Shown here: one piece after another, positions 36,517-46,259 of the stretch
Layout of the letters: each line of letters starts with the position of its first letter
Position numbering within the stretch: position 1 is the first letter of the stretch
Source: a candidate division LCP-89 bacterium B3_LCP
Lineage (GTDB): Bacteria > Electryoneota > B3-LCP
Length of the DNA stretch: 64,000 nt
Assembly (NCBI GenBank): GCA_005223185.1
Contig: NJBN01000003.1
Coordinates: 310,001 to 374,000, forward strand
Reading direction: 5' to 3'
Notes under the pieces: generated by a model
What the model saw: only the letters and a program-made list of their open reading frames with translations
The model's database searches: none
Told to the model about the DNA's origin: nothing
Program-made: the position numbers and the translations under genes

Positions 36517-37743
36517 TTAAATGATTAGTCCATTATTTACGACAAGTTTTCCGGATTTAAAGACCTTCCGGACTTGATTGATTCCGAAATAGTACGGGAT
36601 CAGGTTTTCCTCATCACAATCCCATACGACCAGGTCAGCATCAACGCCAGCATCTATGCAGCCCGTCTTGCCTTCCAGGTTCAGCGCACGAGCGCCACCT
36701 CGAGTGGTTGCCCAGAGCGCTTCTTTGGTGGTCAATCCGCAGAAAACGCAGCACAGTGTCATCATCAGGGATAAGTTCTGCGTTGCCGAGCTTCCGGGGT
36801 TGAAATCAGTGGCAATAGCGATATTGCCACCCGCTTGCAGGATCTTTCTGGCTGGAGGATATTGATTATACCCCAGAAAAATTACCGCTCCGGGAAGCAG
36901 AGTGAATACCACGCCAGCTTCCGCCATTTTGGCGATACCGCTGTCCGATATAAAATCCAGATGTTCTGCGGATATAGCGCCGACGTCAGCGGCTAGTTCT
37001 GCTGCTCCAGTATCGGTAAGTTGATCAGCGTGGATTTTAGGGATTAACCCATGCTTCTTCCCGGTTTCTAAAACAGTGCGTGATTCTTGGGTTGAATAGA
37101 CGCCTTCTTCACAGAAGACGTCACAGAAAAGAGCCAGCTTCCTTTCAGCCACAGCAGGAATGATTTCGTTCATGACGATGTTCAGGTATGCCTTTCTGTC
37201 ATGGCGATATTCATCCGGGATTTCGTGCGCTGCCAGTAGAGTAGGTACTAATGACAAAGGATGTTCTTGATCGCAACGCTTGATAGCACAAAGCTGCTTC
37301 AACTCGTGTTCAAGTGATAGACCATAACCTGATTTCGCTTCGATAGTGGTGATGCCGTTTGTCAGGAAACGATCCATGCGCGGCAGCATTCTTTCGACCA
37401 GATCATCTTCCGATATTTCCCGTAACGATCTAACTGAAGATCTAATGCCGCCGCCCGACACAGCAATCTCCTGGTAACTCTTACCCTGGTTGCGCATCTC
37501 GAACTCAACGGCGCGTGCCTCAGCGAAAGCTGGATGCGTATGGCTGTCAATCAGACCCGGTGTAACCAGACGTCCACCTGCATCGACAATTTGAGCATCT
37601 TTGGCATCGGTGAGAACTTCAGATTCTCTGCCATATCTAATAATTTTATCATCGAAAAGGATGGCAGCGTCATTGATCTCTTCCCAGGTGCCGTCCGCAT
37701 TGGGATTAATAAGCTTGCCAATATTTTTAATACAGGTTGACAT
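36517..37743 (-). CDS. hutI: Imidazolonepropionase (histidine degradation)
   Basis: Amidohydrolase of 408 residues that opens 4-imidazolone-5-propionate to N-formimino-glutamate, the third step of histidine breakdown. The family motifs are present: DSHTHPAF (metal-binding HxH), a substrate-loop region with SGGGIRSSV, KIHADQL, SAEHLDF and ATDFNPGS. Length is typical. It lies 12 nt after yjbQ in the hutU-yjbQ-hutI order. The ammonia-lyase gene hutH is not in this window. Confidence 0.97.
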   Translation of the reverse strand: MSTCIKNIGKLINPNADGTWEEINDAAILFDDKIIRYGRESEVLTDAKDAQIVDAGGRLVTPGLIDSHTHPAFAEARAVEFEMRNQGKSYQEIAVSGGGIRSSVRSLREISEDDLVERMLPRMDRFLTNGITTIEAKSGYGLSLEHELKQLCAIKRCDQEHPLSLVPTLLAAHEIPDEYRHDRKAYLNIVMNEIIPAVAERKLALFCDVFCEEGVYSTQESRTVLETGKKHGLIPKIHADQLTDTGAAELAADVGAISAEHLDFISDSGIAKMAEAGVVFTLLPGAVIFLGYNQYPPARKILQAGGNIAIATDFNPGSSATQNLSLMMTLCCVFCGLTTKEALWATTRGGARALNLEGKTGCIDAGVDADLVVWDCDEENLIPYYFGINQVRKVFKSGKLVVNNGLII

Positions 37744-37755
37744 CTGATCTATAAC

Positions 37756-38175
37756 CTATTCGCCGTTTAATTGTGCTACCAGACTTCGGTTGCGGGATTT
37801 GTTATCGAAATCTATGAAGATAATCTGCTGCCAGGTTCCCAATGTCAACCTGCCTCCTGAAAAGGGCACGGTCAACGATGGTCCTAACAGGCTGGCACGC
37901 ACGTGGGAATGTCCATTGCCATCACCCCAGGTGGCGTCATGGTGATAGGTTCGATCCGATGGCGCCAGTTTTTCGAAGAACTCGGGCAGATCCTTGAGAA
38001 GTCCCGGTTCGTATTCCACCGTGGTCAATCCTCCTGTTGAGCCGGGCACGAAGAGCAGCAGCGAGCCTTCTCGCATACCATTACGGTTGACAACATCCTG
38101 TGCTTGTCCGGTGATGTCGTGGATTTCGGTATGACCTCCGGTATTCAGTTCGATTGTATCGGTTATTATGGGCAT
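37756..38175 (-). CDS. yjbQ: YjbQ family (UPF0047) protein
   Basis: Small cytoplasmic protein of 139 residues, full length for the family. The conserved block GNGHSHVRASLLGPSLTVP and the C-terminal LGTWQQIIFIDFDNKSRNRSL are present, with conserved His residues expected to bind metal. The E. coli protein has a weak thiamine-phosphate synthase activity, but the physiological role of the family is not settled. The position between hutU and hutI, with gaps of 18 and 12 nt, suggests expression together with histidine degradation. Confidence 0.9.
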   Translation of the reverse strand: MPIITDTIELNTGGHTEIHDITGQAQDVVNRNGMREGSLLLFVPGSTGGLTTVEYEPGLLKDLPEFFEKLAPSDRTYHHDATWGDGNGHSHVRASLLGPSLTVPFSGGRLTLGTWQQIIFIDFDNKSRNRSLVAQLNGE

Positions 38176-38193
38176 GGCTACCTGCCTCCTGCG

Positions 38194-39846
38194 TTATGGC
38201 ATACTCGGTATCTTCACTTCCCGATCTTTCGCTACCTCAATGGCACGTTCATATCCTGCATCCACATGCCGGGCGACGCCGATGCCCGGATCGTTGGTTA
38301 GAACGCGATCAAGCCTCTTTGCCATCATGTCAGTACCGTCAGCGACTATGACCTGACCTGCATGCAAAGCGTAACCTATGCCCACGCCGCCTCCATGATG
38401 AAAGCTGACCCAGGAAGCGCCGGATGCCGTGTTGAGCAGTGCGTTCAAGATAGGCCAATCAGCTATAGCATCACTGCCGTCTTTCATGCTTTCGGTTTCA
38501 CGATAGGGAGATGCTACGCTGCCGCAGTCGAGATGATCCCTTCCTATAACAATGGGAGCTTTTATCTCGCCCTTGCGCACCAGTTCGTTTATAGCTAATC
38601 CAAATTTCGCTCTCTCCCCATAGCCCAACCAGCAGATGCGGCAGGGCAACCCCTGAAACTTTACCTTTTCTCTGGCTAACTTAATCCAGCGCTCTAAAGC
38701 CTTGTCCTCCGGAAAGAGGCGCAGAACCTCTTCATCTGTGCGGGCTATATCTTCAGGGTCGCCGGAAAGAGCCGCCCAGCGGAAGGGACCTTTTCCTTCG
38801 CAGAATAGAGGTCTCACATACGCGGGAACGAAACCGGGAAATTCAAAGGCGCGGTCGTAACCACCCTTTTCGGCTTGCGCACGAATATTGTTACCGTAAT
38901 CGAAGACGACAGCGCCGCGATCCTTCAATTCAACCATGGCTTTTACGTGCTGTGCCATGGATCGATATGACATTTCAATGTATTTTTCAGGATCGGATTT
39001 ACGCAGTTCTATAGCTTCATCGTAGGGGATTCCATGAGGGACGTAGCCGCCTAACTCATCGTGCGCGGAAGTCTGATCCGTTACCAGATCGGGAATTACA
39101 CCGCGTTTGACAAATTCAGCGAAGGCTTCAGCGGCGTTCATGTGCAGACCGATGGAGATGGGCTCTCGCTTCTCTTTGTACTCAAGTGCGATTTTTAGAG
39201 CACAATCAAAGTCAGTTTCCATTATATCAAGGTATTTGCCTTCGAGGCGGCGTTCTATGCGGTGTCTATCCACTTCCACACAGATGGCGACGGCTCCATT
39301 CATGGTGGCGGCTAACGGTTGAGCACCCCCCATGCCGCCTAAACCACCGGTCAAAAGTAACTTACCGTAGAGGTCGCCCTCGAAATGCGTATCAGCTGCA
39401 GCAGCGAAGGTTTCGTAAGTGCCCTGAAGAATACCCTGCGTGCCGATATAAATCCATGAACCCGCAGTCATCTGACCGAACATGATCAAACCCTTGCGCT
39501 CCAGTTCGCGGAAGTAATCCCAGTTAGCCCAGTTCCCCACCAGATTGGCGTTGGCTATCAGGACTCTGGGGCTGGTTTCGTGAGTGCGAAACACGCCTAC
39601 CGGTTTACCCGATTGCACCAGCAGAGTCTCGTCGTTTTCCAGCTCTTTCAGAGCGCGCACTATGGCATCGAAGGCTTCCCAGTTACGGGCGGCTTTTCCC
39701 GATCCACCATAGACGATTAATTCATCAGGGTTTTCCGCTACTTCAGGATCGAGATTATTCATTAACATGCGCAGAGCAGCTTCCTGCTGCCAGCCCTTGC
39801 AGGAAATGGCAGTACCACGCGGAGCTCTGATGGTGCGGGACGACAT
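38194..39846 (-). CDS. hutU: Urocanate hydratase
   Basis: NAD-dependent hydratase of 550 residues that converts urocanate to 4-imidazolone-5-propionate. It has the NAD-binding [14 protein letters not shown] motif and the urocanase signature around [16 protein letters not shown] with the active-site Cys. Length is typical (about 550-560). It is the first gene of a four-gene minus-strand group with a promoter at 39930-39958. GAGG lies about nine nucleotides before the ATG. Confidence 0.98.
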   Translation of the reverse strand: MSSRTIRAPRGTAISCKGWQQEAALRMLMNNLDPEVAENPDELIVYGGSGKAARNWEAFDAIVRALKELENDETLLVQSGKPVGVFRTHETSPRVLIANANLVGNWANWDYFRELERKGLIMFGQMTAGSWIYIGTQGILQGTYETFAAAADTHFEGDLYGKLLLTGGLGGMGGAQPLAATMNGAVAICVEVDRHRIERRLEGKYLDIMETDFDCALKIALEYKEKREPISIGLHMNAAEAFAEFVKRGVIPDLVTDQTSAHDELGGYVPHGIPYDEAIELRKSDPEKYIEMSYRSMAQHVKAMVELKDRGAVVFDYGNNIRAQAEKGGYDRAFEFPGFVPAYVRPLFCEGKGPFRWAALSGDPEDIARTDEEVLRLFPEDKALERWIKLAREKVKFQGLPCRICWLGYGERAKFGLAINELVRKGEIKAPIVIGRDHLDCGSVASPYRETESMKDGSDAIADWPILNALLNTASGASWVSFHHGGGVGIGYALHAGQVIVADGTDMMAKRLDRVLTNDPGIGVARHVDAGYERAIEVAKDREVKIPSMP

Positions 39847-40195
39847 GGTGAGAACCTCACTTCAAGATTAATATTTCAGCTTTCCCAATGATAGATTTGG
39901 TGGAGAGGTAGATTTGCTCTCTAAAGCAGAATATAATATATTCTAAGCTAAAATGCAATGTGAGAAGTTACCAAGGGGTTATGCAACTACAGGTGCAGTT
40001 CTCTTCTGGGAGGAGCAGGTCAAAGATGCGGTAACATTGCATCTTAATTGAACCAGCCACATCTCGGGGTCGGGGCGACCCCGATTACAGGATATTGGAC
40101 TTATGAAGTCTTATAGTCGGCGGCGGAACCTGTGGTGCCCCTGACGCTGACGAATGTCAGAACAATCTGCTAATTATCATCCTATCTGTACTTAT
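39847..40195. other. Intergenic region between lon and hutU
   Basis: Apart from the hutU promoter (39930-39958), this stretch holds a perfect 8-bp hairpin CGGGGTCG-GGG-CGACCCCG (40065-40083) without a U-tract, and a second GC-rich segment near 40110-40150. No reading frame is convincing. It may be an interspersed repeat or a lon 3' end. Confidence 0.5.
39930..39958 (-). promoter_or_regulatory. Promoter of the hutU operon
   Basis: Minus-strand TTGCAT (39953-39958), a 17-nt spacer and TATATT (39930-39935), about 85 nt before the ATG. Confidence 0.65.
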
Positions 40196-42571
40196 TCAGG
40201 ATGACAGTTTCGGTTTCTTCTTTCCCGCTACGAGAGCTATCTTCAGAGCTTCACCTACGTGGTCAACGAAGTGGAAGGTCATGTTTTCTTTTACCTGCTG
40301 GGGGATTTCTTCTAAATCCTGTTTGTTGTCTTTGGGCATTAAAACATTCTTTATCCGCAGTCTATGCGCGGCGACCAACTTCTCCCGAATTCCGCCAACG
40401 GGGAGGATTTTACCCTGCAGGGTAAGTTCGCCAGTCATCACCAGGTCATCGCGTATGGGGCGGTTAGTGAAGAGCGAGGCTAAAGCTGCAGCCATGGTTA
40501 CACCGGCTGATGGTCCATCCTTGGGTGTGGCTCCTTCCGGAATGTGCAGGTGGATCTCTTTCCCGTTGATGAAATCTGATTTGAGACCGTGCTGACTGGA
40601 ATTACTGCGCAGATAACTCATAGCGATGTCTGCAGATTCTTTCATCACATCTCCAAGGTGTCCGGTCAGGTGCACCTGCTCACGTCCGGGCATCCAGGAA
40701 CATTCTATAGCCATTACTTCGCCTCCCACCGGCGTCCATGCTAAACCATAAGCCAAACCCACTCCAGCTTTGCGCCTGTTGCGGTCCGCGCCGAATTTAG
40801 GCACACCCAGAAAATCACGGTAGTTCCTGCTGGTTACCTTCACTGGACGTATATCACCCTGGGTCAGTCTCATGGCTGTTTTTCTACAGAAAGTCGCCAC
40901 CGCTCTTTCCAGGTTGCGAAGTCCTGCTTCACGAGTATACTCACGGATGACCTTTTGCAAGGCATGCTCGCTGAAGTGAAGCTGTTTAGGATCCAGACCA
41001 TGCTCTTCCAACATGCGGGGGATCAAGTGGCGTTGTGCGATAGCCACTTTTTCAGGCAGGATATAGCCGGAAAGGGAGATGACTTCCATGCGGTCTCTTA
41101 GCGGCGCGGGAATCTGGTATATCTGGTTAGCGGTGGTAATGAATAGGACTCTGGAGAGATCGAAATCCATCTCGATGTAGTGATCGCTGAAATTGGAGTT
41201 CTGTTCAGGATCAAGCACTTCCAGCATAGCAGAGGCTGGATCACCCCTGAAATCGTTACCCATTTTATCTATTTCATCGAGCATAAAAACAGGATTATTG
41301 ACCTGTGTCAGACGCATCTTCTGCAAAATGCGCCCGGGCATAGCGCCGATATATGTGCGCCTGTGCCCTCTGATTTCGGCTTCATCCCGGATGCCCCCTA
41401 ATGATACGCGCGCGAATTCACGACCTAAAGCTCTGGCGATTGACCTGCCCAAGGAGGTCTTTCCCACACCAGGGGGTCCGGCGAAGCAGAGGATCGGTCC
41501 GCGCACGTCATCACGAAGCTTGCGTACTGCTAAGTACTCTAAAATTCGTTCCTTGACGTCTTCGAGCCCATAATGATCCTCACCCAGAATATCCCGGGCA
41601 TGCTCAATATCGATGGATTCATTGGTGGATTTTAACCATGGCAGTGCTAATATCCAATCAAGATAAGTGCGGGCGACCGTATATTCTGCCGCTGCGGGAT
41701 TCATCTTCGCCAGGCGGATGAGCTCCTTGTGCGCCACTTCCCCGACATTTTCGGGGAGTTCGGTATTATTGATCTTCTCCTCCAGTTCCCGTATCTCAAC
41801 CGTGCTGTCATCCTCATCGCCCAGCTCTTTCTTGATGACCTTCATCTGTTCTCTCAGATAGTATTCCTTCTGGGAACGGTCTAATTCATCATCGACGTCG
41901 CTCTGGATTTTATGAGAGAGCTCTATCAGCTTCAGTTCGCGCTTTACATGGATGGAGATCTTCTGCATGCGGTCTTCCAGAAGCCATGTTTCCAGAATTT
42001 CCTGCTTCTTCTCCAGTTCCAGACTAAGGTGTGAAGCGATGAGATCAGCCAGTGTTTCGGGGTCGGTAACGTTGTTAAAACTTATCTTGATCTCTTCGGT
42101 AAAGTGAGGGGAAAGATCTATCAATTTGCTGAAATTCTCGGAGACTGTTCGCGTAAGTGCTTCTAAATTGAGCGAACGCCGCCTATCGAGACGCATCTTC
42201 TCAATGCGGGCTAAGGGGTAGGGTTCTTCCTGAGTAATTTCCTTTAAAATGATGCGCGTGATACCACGAACCAGAAGGCGGACGCTGCCATCCGGGACGC
42301 GGAACATCTTCATTATCTGGCAGCAGGTGCCAGTTTTGTATATCCTCTGTGTATCGCTATCAGTCCCCGGTTTCAGCGAGAAACAGGCAATTATCTTATC
42401 TCCGCTGAGTGCATCATTTATCAATTGCACCATCGGTTCATTAGAAACCGCCATGGGGACAATTATTCCCGGGAACACCACCAGTTCAGAAAGTGAGAGA
42501 ACCGGCAGTACTTCCGGTATGGATTCAAGATTCAGTGTGTTAGTCTGTTCTGCTTTTTCGACGATTTCCAT
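40196..42571 (-). CDS. lon: ATP-dependent protease Lon
   Basis: Cytoplasmic AAA+ serine protease of 791 residues that degrades misfolded and regulatory proteins. It has the N-terminal LON substrate domain (about 20-215), a coiled region, an AAA+ domain with Walker A GPPGVGKTS and Walker B VFMLDEIDKMG, and the C-terminal protease domain with the S688-K731 dyad (PKDGPSAGVT, REKLVAAHR). The 43-residue spacing of the dyad equals that in E. coli. It lies 21 nt after the Hsp20 gene, so a chaperone and a protease are expressed together. Confidence 0.98.
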   Translation of the reverse strand: MEIVEKAEQTNTLNLESIPEVLPVLSLSELVVFPGIIVPMAVSNEPMVQLINDALSGDKIIACFSLKPGTDSDTQRIYKTGTCCQIMKMFRVPDGSVRLLVRGITRIILKEITQEEPYPLARIEKMRLDRRRSLNLEALTRTVSENFSKLIDLSPHFTEEIKISFNNVTDPETLADLIASHLSLELEKKQEILETWLLEDRMQKISIHVKRELKLIELSHKIQSDVDDELDRSQKEYYLREQMKVIKKELGDEDDSTVEIRELEEKINNTELPENVGEVAHKELIRLAKMNPAAAEYTVARTYLDWILALPWLKSTNESIDIEHARDILGEDHYGLEDVKERILEYLAVRKLRDDVRGPILCFAGPPGVGKTSLGRSIARALGREFARVSLGGIRDEAEIRGHRRTYIGAMPGRILQKMRLTQVNNPVFMLDEIDKMGNDFRGDPASAMLEVLDPEQNSNFSDHYIEMDFDLSRVLFITTANQIYQIPAPLRDRMEVISLSGYILPEKVAIAQRHLIPRMLEEHGLDPKQLHFSEHALQKVIREYTREAGLRNLERAVATFCRKTAMRLTQGDIRPVKVTSRNYRDFLGVPKFGADRNRRKAGVGLAYGLAWTPVGGEVMAIECSWMPGREQVHLTGHLGDVMKESADIAMSYLRSNSSQHGLKSDFINGKEIHLHIPEGATPKDGPSAGVTMAAALASLFTNRPIRDDLVMTGELTLQGKILPVGGIREKLVAAHRLRIKNVLMPKDNKQDLEEIPQQVKENMTFHFVDHVGEALKIALVAGKKKPKLSS

Positions 42572-42592
42572 GAATGTCCCCCCAAGAATTTG

Positions 42593-43063
42593 TCAGCGTC
42601 TCGTATCCGGATTATCCTGTTTTATAGTACCTTGATGCGAAGTGAGTCCAGGAAATTTCTTTTCTATTCGTATAAGGTAGAACCCCCCCAGGTTCTGCCA
42701 TTGCAGCGTCTTCGGTTTGACCGGTTCGGGAATTACCAGGGTTCTCTCAAAACATCCGAAGTCCAGTTCCATCTTGTGGTATTTGCGTTGATCGAATCCC
42801 GGAATTTCCCGGCGCACACCAGAAATCAGCAGAGTTCTATTTTGCAGTTTTATCTGCACATCCTGCGGAGCCACGCCCGCAAGTTCAAGCAGGCAAGCCA
42901 TTTCAGTCTCCGTTTCAAAGATATCCATCGCTGGCAGATAACCTCGGCCCACACCCGGCACAGGATGTGTGTCATCTATGAAACTCTGCATGAGCAGATC
43001 GATGTCTTCAGACAGCGTCTGGAAATCCTTGATAAGCCGGTGTGTGTCGTTCTCCCGTTCCAT
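42593..43063 (-). CDS. Small heat-shock protein (Hsp20/alpha-crystallin)
   Basis: Holdase chaperone of 156 residues with an alpha-crystallin domain (about 42-135). Features are MDIFETETEMACLLELAGVAPQDVQI, LLISGVRRE and a C-terminal strand region GGFYLIRIEKKFP. The terminal I-x-I anchor is weak (LIRIEK). It lies between larB and lon on the same strand, which fits a protein quality-control pair with Lon. Confidence 0.88.
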   Translation of the reverse strand: MERENDTHRLIKDFQTLSEDIDLLMQSFIDDTHPVPGVGRGYLPAMDIFETETEMACLLELAGVAPQDVQIKLQNRTLLISGVRREIPGFDQRKYHKMELDFGCFERTLVIPEPVKPKTLQWQNLGGFYLIRIEKKFPGLTSHQGTIKQDNPDTRR

Positions 43064-43122
43064 GGATTGACTTTATTCGAACTTGTTGCTGAACTAAGCT
43101 ATTGCTGGCAGATATTTAAGTT

Positions 43123-43899
43123 CTATTTTTTGGCGCTTTCAAGGTTACGCAGAATTACAGCAAGCATATACCCTGCAGCGAAACCGTTATCGATGTTGAC
43201 CACAGCCACACCTCCGGCGCATCCGGTTAACATGCCCAACAATGCCGAAATTCCATTGAAGTTCGCTCCGTAACCGACAGAAGTCGGGACGGCGATGACC
43301 GGCACTTCGACTAACCCACCAACAACTGAAGCAAGTGCGCCTTCCATTCCTGCTATTACAGCGATGGCGTTGGCTTTTAGAATCCTCTCACGGTGTGCCA
43401 TAAGGCGGTGAAGACCGGCGACACCGACGTCGTAAAGCCGGTCGCAGTTGTAGCCGAAAGCTTCCAGAGTTTCTGCAGCTTCTTCCGCGACGTCCATATC
43501 GGAAGTCCCCGCCGTCATAACCATACCCTGGAGATCCGTTTTATCAGATCGTTTCGATTTCGGGTCCTTGCCCAGAAGGGCGGTTCTCGCCTTCCGGTTT
43601 ATTTTCGCGTCCGGATATTTCTTTATAAGAGCTTCGATCTTATCTTCGTTCAGCCGCGTGATGAGAGCCGGATTACCATGCTGGTTTATCTTCTGAGCGA
43701 TCATTACTATCTGATCAATGTCTTTTCCTTCGCCGTAGATGACTTCGGGAAAACCGCGTCTCAAGCTCCTGTGATGATCCACCTTGGCGAAATCCAAATC
43801 TTCAAAGGGGAGGTTTTTCAGGTAACCGATGAGCTTCTCTTCATTAAGTTTCCCGGCTTTGAAATCAGCCAACCAGGATTTAATTGTATTCTCATTCAC
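43123..43899 (-). CDS. larB: LarB-like pyridinium-3,5-biscarboxylate synthase
   Basis: PurE-like carboxylase/hydrolase of 258 residues. In lactobacilli LarB makes the pyridinium-biscarboxylate precursor of the nickel-pincer cofactor of lactate racemase. The N-terminal helical part (1-115; DHHRSLRRGFPEVIYG) and the PurE-like core (125-258; MTAGTSDMDVAEEAAETLEAFG, AVIAGMEGALASVVGGL, PTSVGYGANFNGISALLGMLTGCAGGV) match the family. LarC and LarE are not in the window. It overlaps the dus gene by eight nucleotides, so the two are co-translated. Confidence 0.92.
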   Translation of the reverse strand: MNENTIKSWLADFKAGKLNEEKLIGYLKNLPFEDLDFAKVDHHRSLRRGFPEVIYGEGKDIDQIVMIAQKINQHGNPALITRLNEDKIEALIKKYPDAKINRKARTALLGKDPKSKRSDKTDLQGMVMTAGTSDMDVAEEAAETLEAFGYNCDRLYDVGVAGLHRLMAHRERILKANAIAVIAGMEGALASVVGGLVEVPVIAVPTSVGYGANFNGISALLGMLTGCAGGVAVVNIDNGFAAGYMLAVILRNLESAKK

Positions 43900-44923
43900 A
43901 GCTTAATTCACTCTTAGGATTTAGAAAGAACTTCTGGCAAATATTTAAAACTTCTTCAGGGTCTTCCAGCCGGAAAACCTTAGCTCGTAATTCAGCAGCG
44001 CCAGATAAACCTCTGCTGTACCAGCCTAAGTGTTTACGCATCTCCCTGACACCGATAAAATCTCCCTTATCCACGATCATCAGGGAATAATGTTCCCTGA
44101 TAACATCCCATCTTTCGGCAGTATCCGGCGTCTGCCATGGTTCACCTTTTAGAACAGCTCTACAAGCGCTGAAAATCCAGGGATTACCCAGAGAGCCTCT
44201 GCCGATCATCACGGCATCACACCCGGTCTGATCCCGCATTTGCAATACGTCCTGCGGCGCGATTACATCACCGTTCCCGATTACCGGAATGCTGACAGCT
44301 TCCTTTACCTGGGCAATTATCTTCCAGTCCGCCTTGCCCTTGAATGCCTGCTTGGTGGTGCGGGGATGAACGGTTACAGCAACGGCACCTTCCGTCTCCG
44401 CTCGCTTGGCAGCTTCAACGGCAACTATCCGATCAACAGAAGGTCCAGACCGGATCTTAACCGTTACCGGCGTTTTTACACTCTGGACAACCCAGCGCAC
44501 CGCAGTTGAGAGTCCTTCAAGGTCTTCTAAAAAGCCAGCTCCAGCACCGCGTTTGACGACTTTCCGAACCGGACAGCCGAAATTCAGGTCTATCGCGTCC
44601 GGTTTCAACTCCTCGACAGAAGAAGCTGATCTTGCCAGCGTTTCCGGATCGTGACTGAAAATTTGGATGCCGACTGGATGTTCGCTTTTAGAAAAAGTAG
44701 CTAAGTTCCACGATTTCGCCGAATTATGCTCGATAGCTTCGGAGCTGACCATCTCTGTGAAAACCATCCCGGCGCCAAGCCGCCGGCAGATTGATCTGAA
44801 AGAGCGGTCGGTGATTCCGGCTAACGGGGCCAGCATAACGGGGAATTCCACATGTAATTCCCCTATCTTCACCGGAGGCAATATATATGGTGAGTCAGAA
44901 TGTTGCAACTTATTTTTATTCAA
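43892..44923 (-). CDS. dusB: tRNA-dihydrouridine synthase
   Basis: FMN-dependent enzyme of 343 residues that reduces uridine in tRNA D-loops. It has the TIM-barrel motifs MLAPLAGITDRSFR, the catalytic-Cys motif NFGCPVRKVVKRGAGAGFL, VTVKIRSG, and the phosphate-binding IGNGDV and MIGRGSLGNPWIF. The C-terminal helical tRNA-binding domain is complete. The sequence is closest to DusB in these motifs, although subtype assignment needs a tree. It lies 37 nt after the DUF1844 gene. Confidence 0.93.
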   Translation of the reverse strand: MNKNKLQHSDSPYILPPVKIGELHVEFPVMLAPLAGITDRSFRSICRRLGAGMVFTEMVSSEAIEHNSAKSWNLATFSKSEHPVGIQIFSHDPETLARSASSVEELKPDAIDLNFGCPVRKVVKRGAGAGFLEDLEGLSTAVRWVVQSVKTPVTVKIRSGPSVDRIVAVEAAKRAETEGAVAVTVHPRTTKQAFKGKADWKIIAQVKEAVSIPVIGNGDVIAPQDVLQMRDQTGCDAVMIGRGSLGNPWIFSACRAVLKGEPWQTPDTAERWDVIREHYSLMIVDKGDFIGVREMRKHLGWYSRGLSGAAELRAKVFRLEDPEEVLNICQKFFLNPKSELSCE

Positions 44924-44960
44924 ATCGGAGTGTGCTTGGTTTCAGTGCTGATAAAACGAA

Positions 44961-45335
44961 TTAACTTTCCGTCTTTTCGCTTGAATCGCCATCAGATTTT
45001 GTAGTATCGGAAGAATCCCGTTCCTCAGTATCTTCGGATTTTGATTCCGTTTCATCTTCTTTGGGTTTGTTCATCTCTTCAACATAGTTCAGCTTAAGGT
45101 GGGAAATGATCTGTTCCAATGTACTCGATTCTTCCTCTGATATGTTTCCCTTGGTCCTGGCAGCCAGCATATCCAGAAGGTCAATATAAGCTGAAGCTCC
45201 TTCGAGGCTAACTTCCGTTTTGCCGGTTAGCGGATCTACCAGTTTCCCCATAGTCTGCAGGGCGTTTTGTTGGAAGGAAGTTACCAACCCCATGAACAGA
45301 AGAGAATTTTTAGAATCTACGTCGTTTTCTGACAT
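44961..45335 (-). CDS. DUF1844 protein
   Basis: Protein of 124 residues. The N-terminal part (about 10-90; LLFMGLVTSFQQNALQTMGKL, AYIDLLDMLAARTKGNIS, LEQIISHLKLNYVE) matches the DUF1844 family, which is helical and of unknown function. The last 35 residues are an acidic, Ser/Thr/Glu-rich disordered tail. It starts the minus-strand dus-larB-hsp20-lon run. Confidence 0.85.
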   Translation of the reverse strand: MSENDVDSKNSLLFMGLVTSFQQNALQTMGKLVDPLTGKTEVSLEGASAYIDLLDMLAARTKGNISEEESSTLEQIISHLKLNYVEEMNKPKEDETESKSEDTEERDSSDTTKSDGDSSEKTES

Positions 45336-45435
45336 TCGGGATCCTCACGTATTGTATAATGATTTTATGTAGTAGTAATCCTTAAGTGGATTATCCTTGT
45401 GCCTATTGAGATAGTGTAGCCACAGTGAGAATATG

Positions 45436-45468
45436 AAAAAGGATCATTCCAATATGTGGAAATGATCC
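45436..45468 (-). terminator. Intrinsic terminator of the bifunctional-nuclease gene
   Basis: On the minus strand GGATCATTTCC and GGAATGATCC form a stem with one bulged base, followed by TTTTT. It lies about 27 nt after the stop at 45495. Confidence 0.85.
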
Positions 45469-45494
45469 AACCTCATTAACTTGAACAGGGGAAG

Positions 45495-46040
45495 CTAACG
45501 CAGATTTTCCTTCTTCTCCAGATCGCGAATGCGATCACGAAGTGAAGCAGCTTCTTCGTAGCTTTCGTTTTCAATTGCTGATTGAAGTTTCTTATTCAGT
45601 TCTGCAATCTGGTTGAGATTGTTTATTTGTGATTGAGATCTATCTCCGGTTACACCTGCCGTGTTCATTACATGTTCCGCCACGGTAATGGTCGCTTTTG
45701 ACCGTAATCCGATGGCGATAGCGTCCGAGGGTCGGGCGTCGATTTTTGCGTCCCCTGCAACCGTTTTCATTTCGACTAAAGCATAGAAGGTATTTTCCTT
45801 CAGATCGATGATCGATACCTGCTCAACTTGAGCATTGGCTGCATCTAAGAGGTTATAGAACAGGTCGAATGTCAAAGGGCGCGAATAGCTTTTATTGCGC
45901 AGTAGTAATGAAATTGCCTGCGCTTCAGCAGCGCCGATAAAGATCGGTAACCAGCGTTCTCCTTCTATTTCATGGAGAACAACCACATATCCCTGATAGG
46001 GAGGGCATACGGAAACATTCGCCACTCTTACCGGTATCAT
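45495..46040 (-). CDS. Bifunctional nuclease (BFN/DUF151) with C-terminal UVR domain
   Basis: Protein of 181 residues. The DUF151/bifunctional-nuclease domain (1-130) contains LPIFIGAAEAQAISLLL, TFDLFYNLL and DARPSDAIAIGLRSKATI. A C-terminal UVR helix pair (about 145-178; LQSAIENESYEEAASLRDRIRDLEKK) resembles the UvrB-UvrC interaction motif. BFN homologues from plants have DNase and RNase activity; the bacterial role is uncertain. The gene is monocistronic, with its own promoter (46083-46111) and terminator (45436-45468). Confidence 0.92.
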   Translation of the reverse strand: MIPVRVANVSVCPPYQGYVVVLHEIEGERWLPIFIGAAEAQAISLLLRNKSYSRPLTFDLFYNLLDAANAQVEQVSIIDLKENTFYALVEMKTVAGDAKIDARPSDAIAIGLRSKATITVAEHVMNTAGVTGDRSQSQINNLNQIAELNKKLQSAIENESYEEAASLRDRIRDLEKKENLR

Positions 46041-46082
46041 ACTCCCCTCACGATTATTACGCGTTAGCGATGGCTACCTATA

Positions 46083-46111
46083 ATAATATGAAAAAAAACA
46101 CGCATTGTCAA
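46083..46111 (-). promoter_or_regulatory. Promoter of the bifunctional-nuclease gene
   Basis: Minus-strand TTGACA (46106-46111), a 17-nt spacer and TATTAT (46083-46088). A perfect palindrome CTTACGTAAG (46116-46125) touches the upstream side of the -35 and could be an operator. Confidence 0.8.
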
Positions 46112-46186
46112 GCCCCTTACGTAAGAAATTTAAGAAAAAAGGCATGATCGACCGAAACGATAAATAACAGAATCGCGAATTTTTCC

Positions 46187-46215
46187 TTGCATTATCATGA
46201 GTATTTATCTATATT
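46187..46215 (+). promoter_or_regulatory. Promoter of rpmB
   Basis: TTGCAT (46187-46192), a 17-nt spacer and TATATT (46210-46215), 45 nt before the ATG. The leader contains the palindrome CCCGTACGGG (46243-46252) next to the start. No clear Shine-Dalgarno is seen. Confidence 0.75.
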
Positions 46216-46259
46216 GAAGTTTCTAAAAAATTATCTAAATGTCCCGTACGGGTTAAATC

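Noticed and set aside
40065-40083. GC-rich hairpin as the lon terminator
   Set aside because: The stem is perfect but no U-tract follows on either strand, and it lies more than 100 nt after the lon stop.
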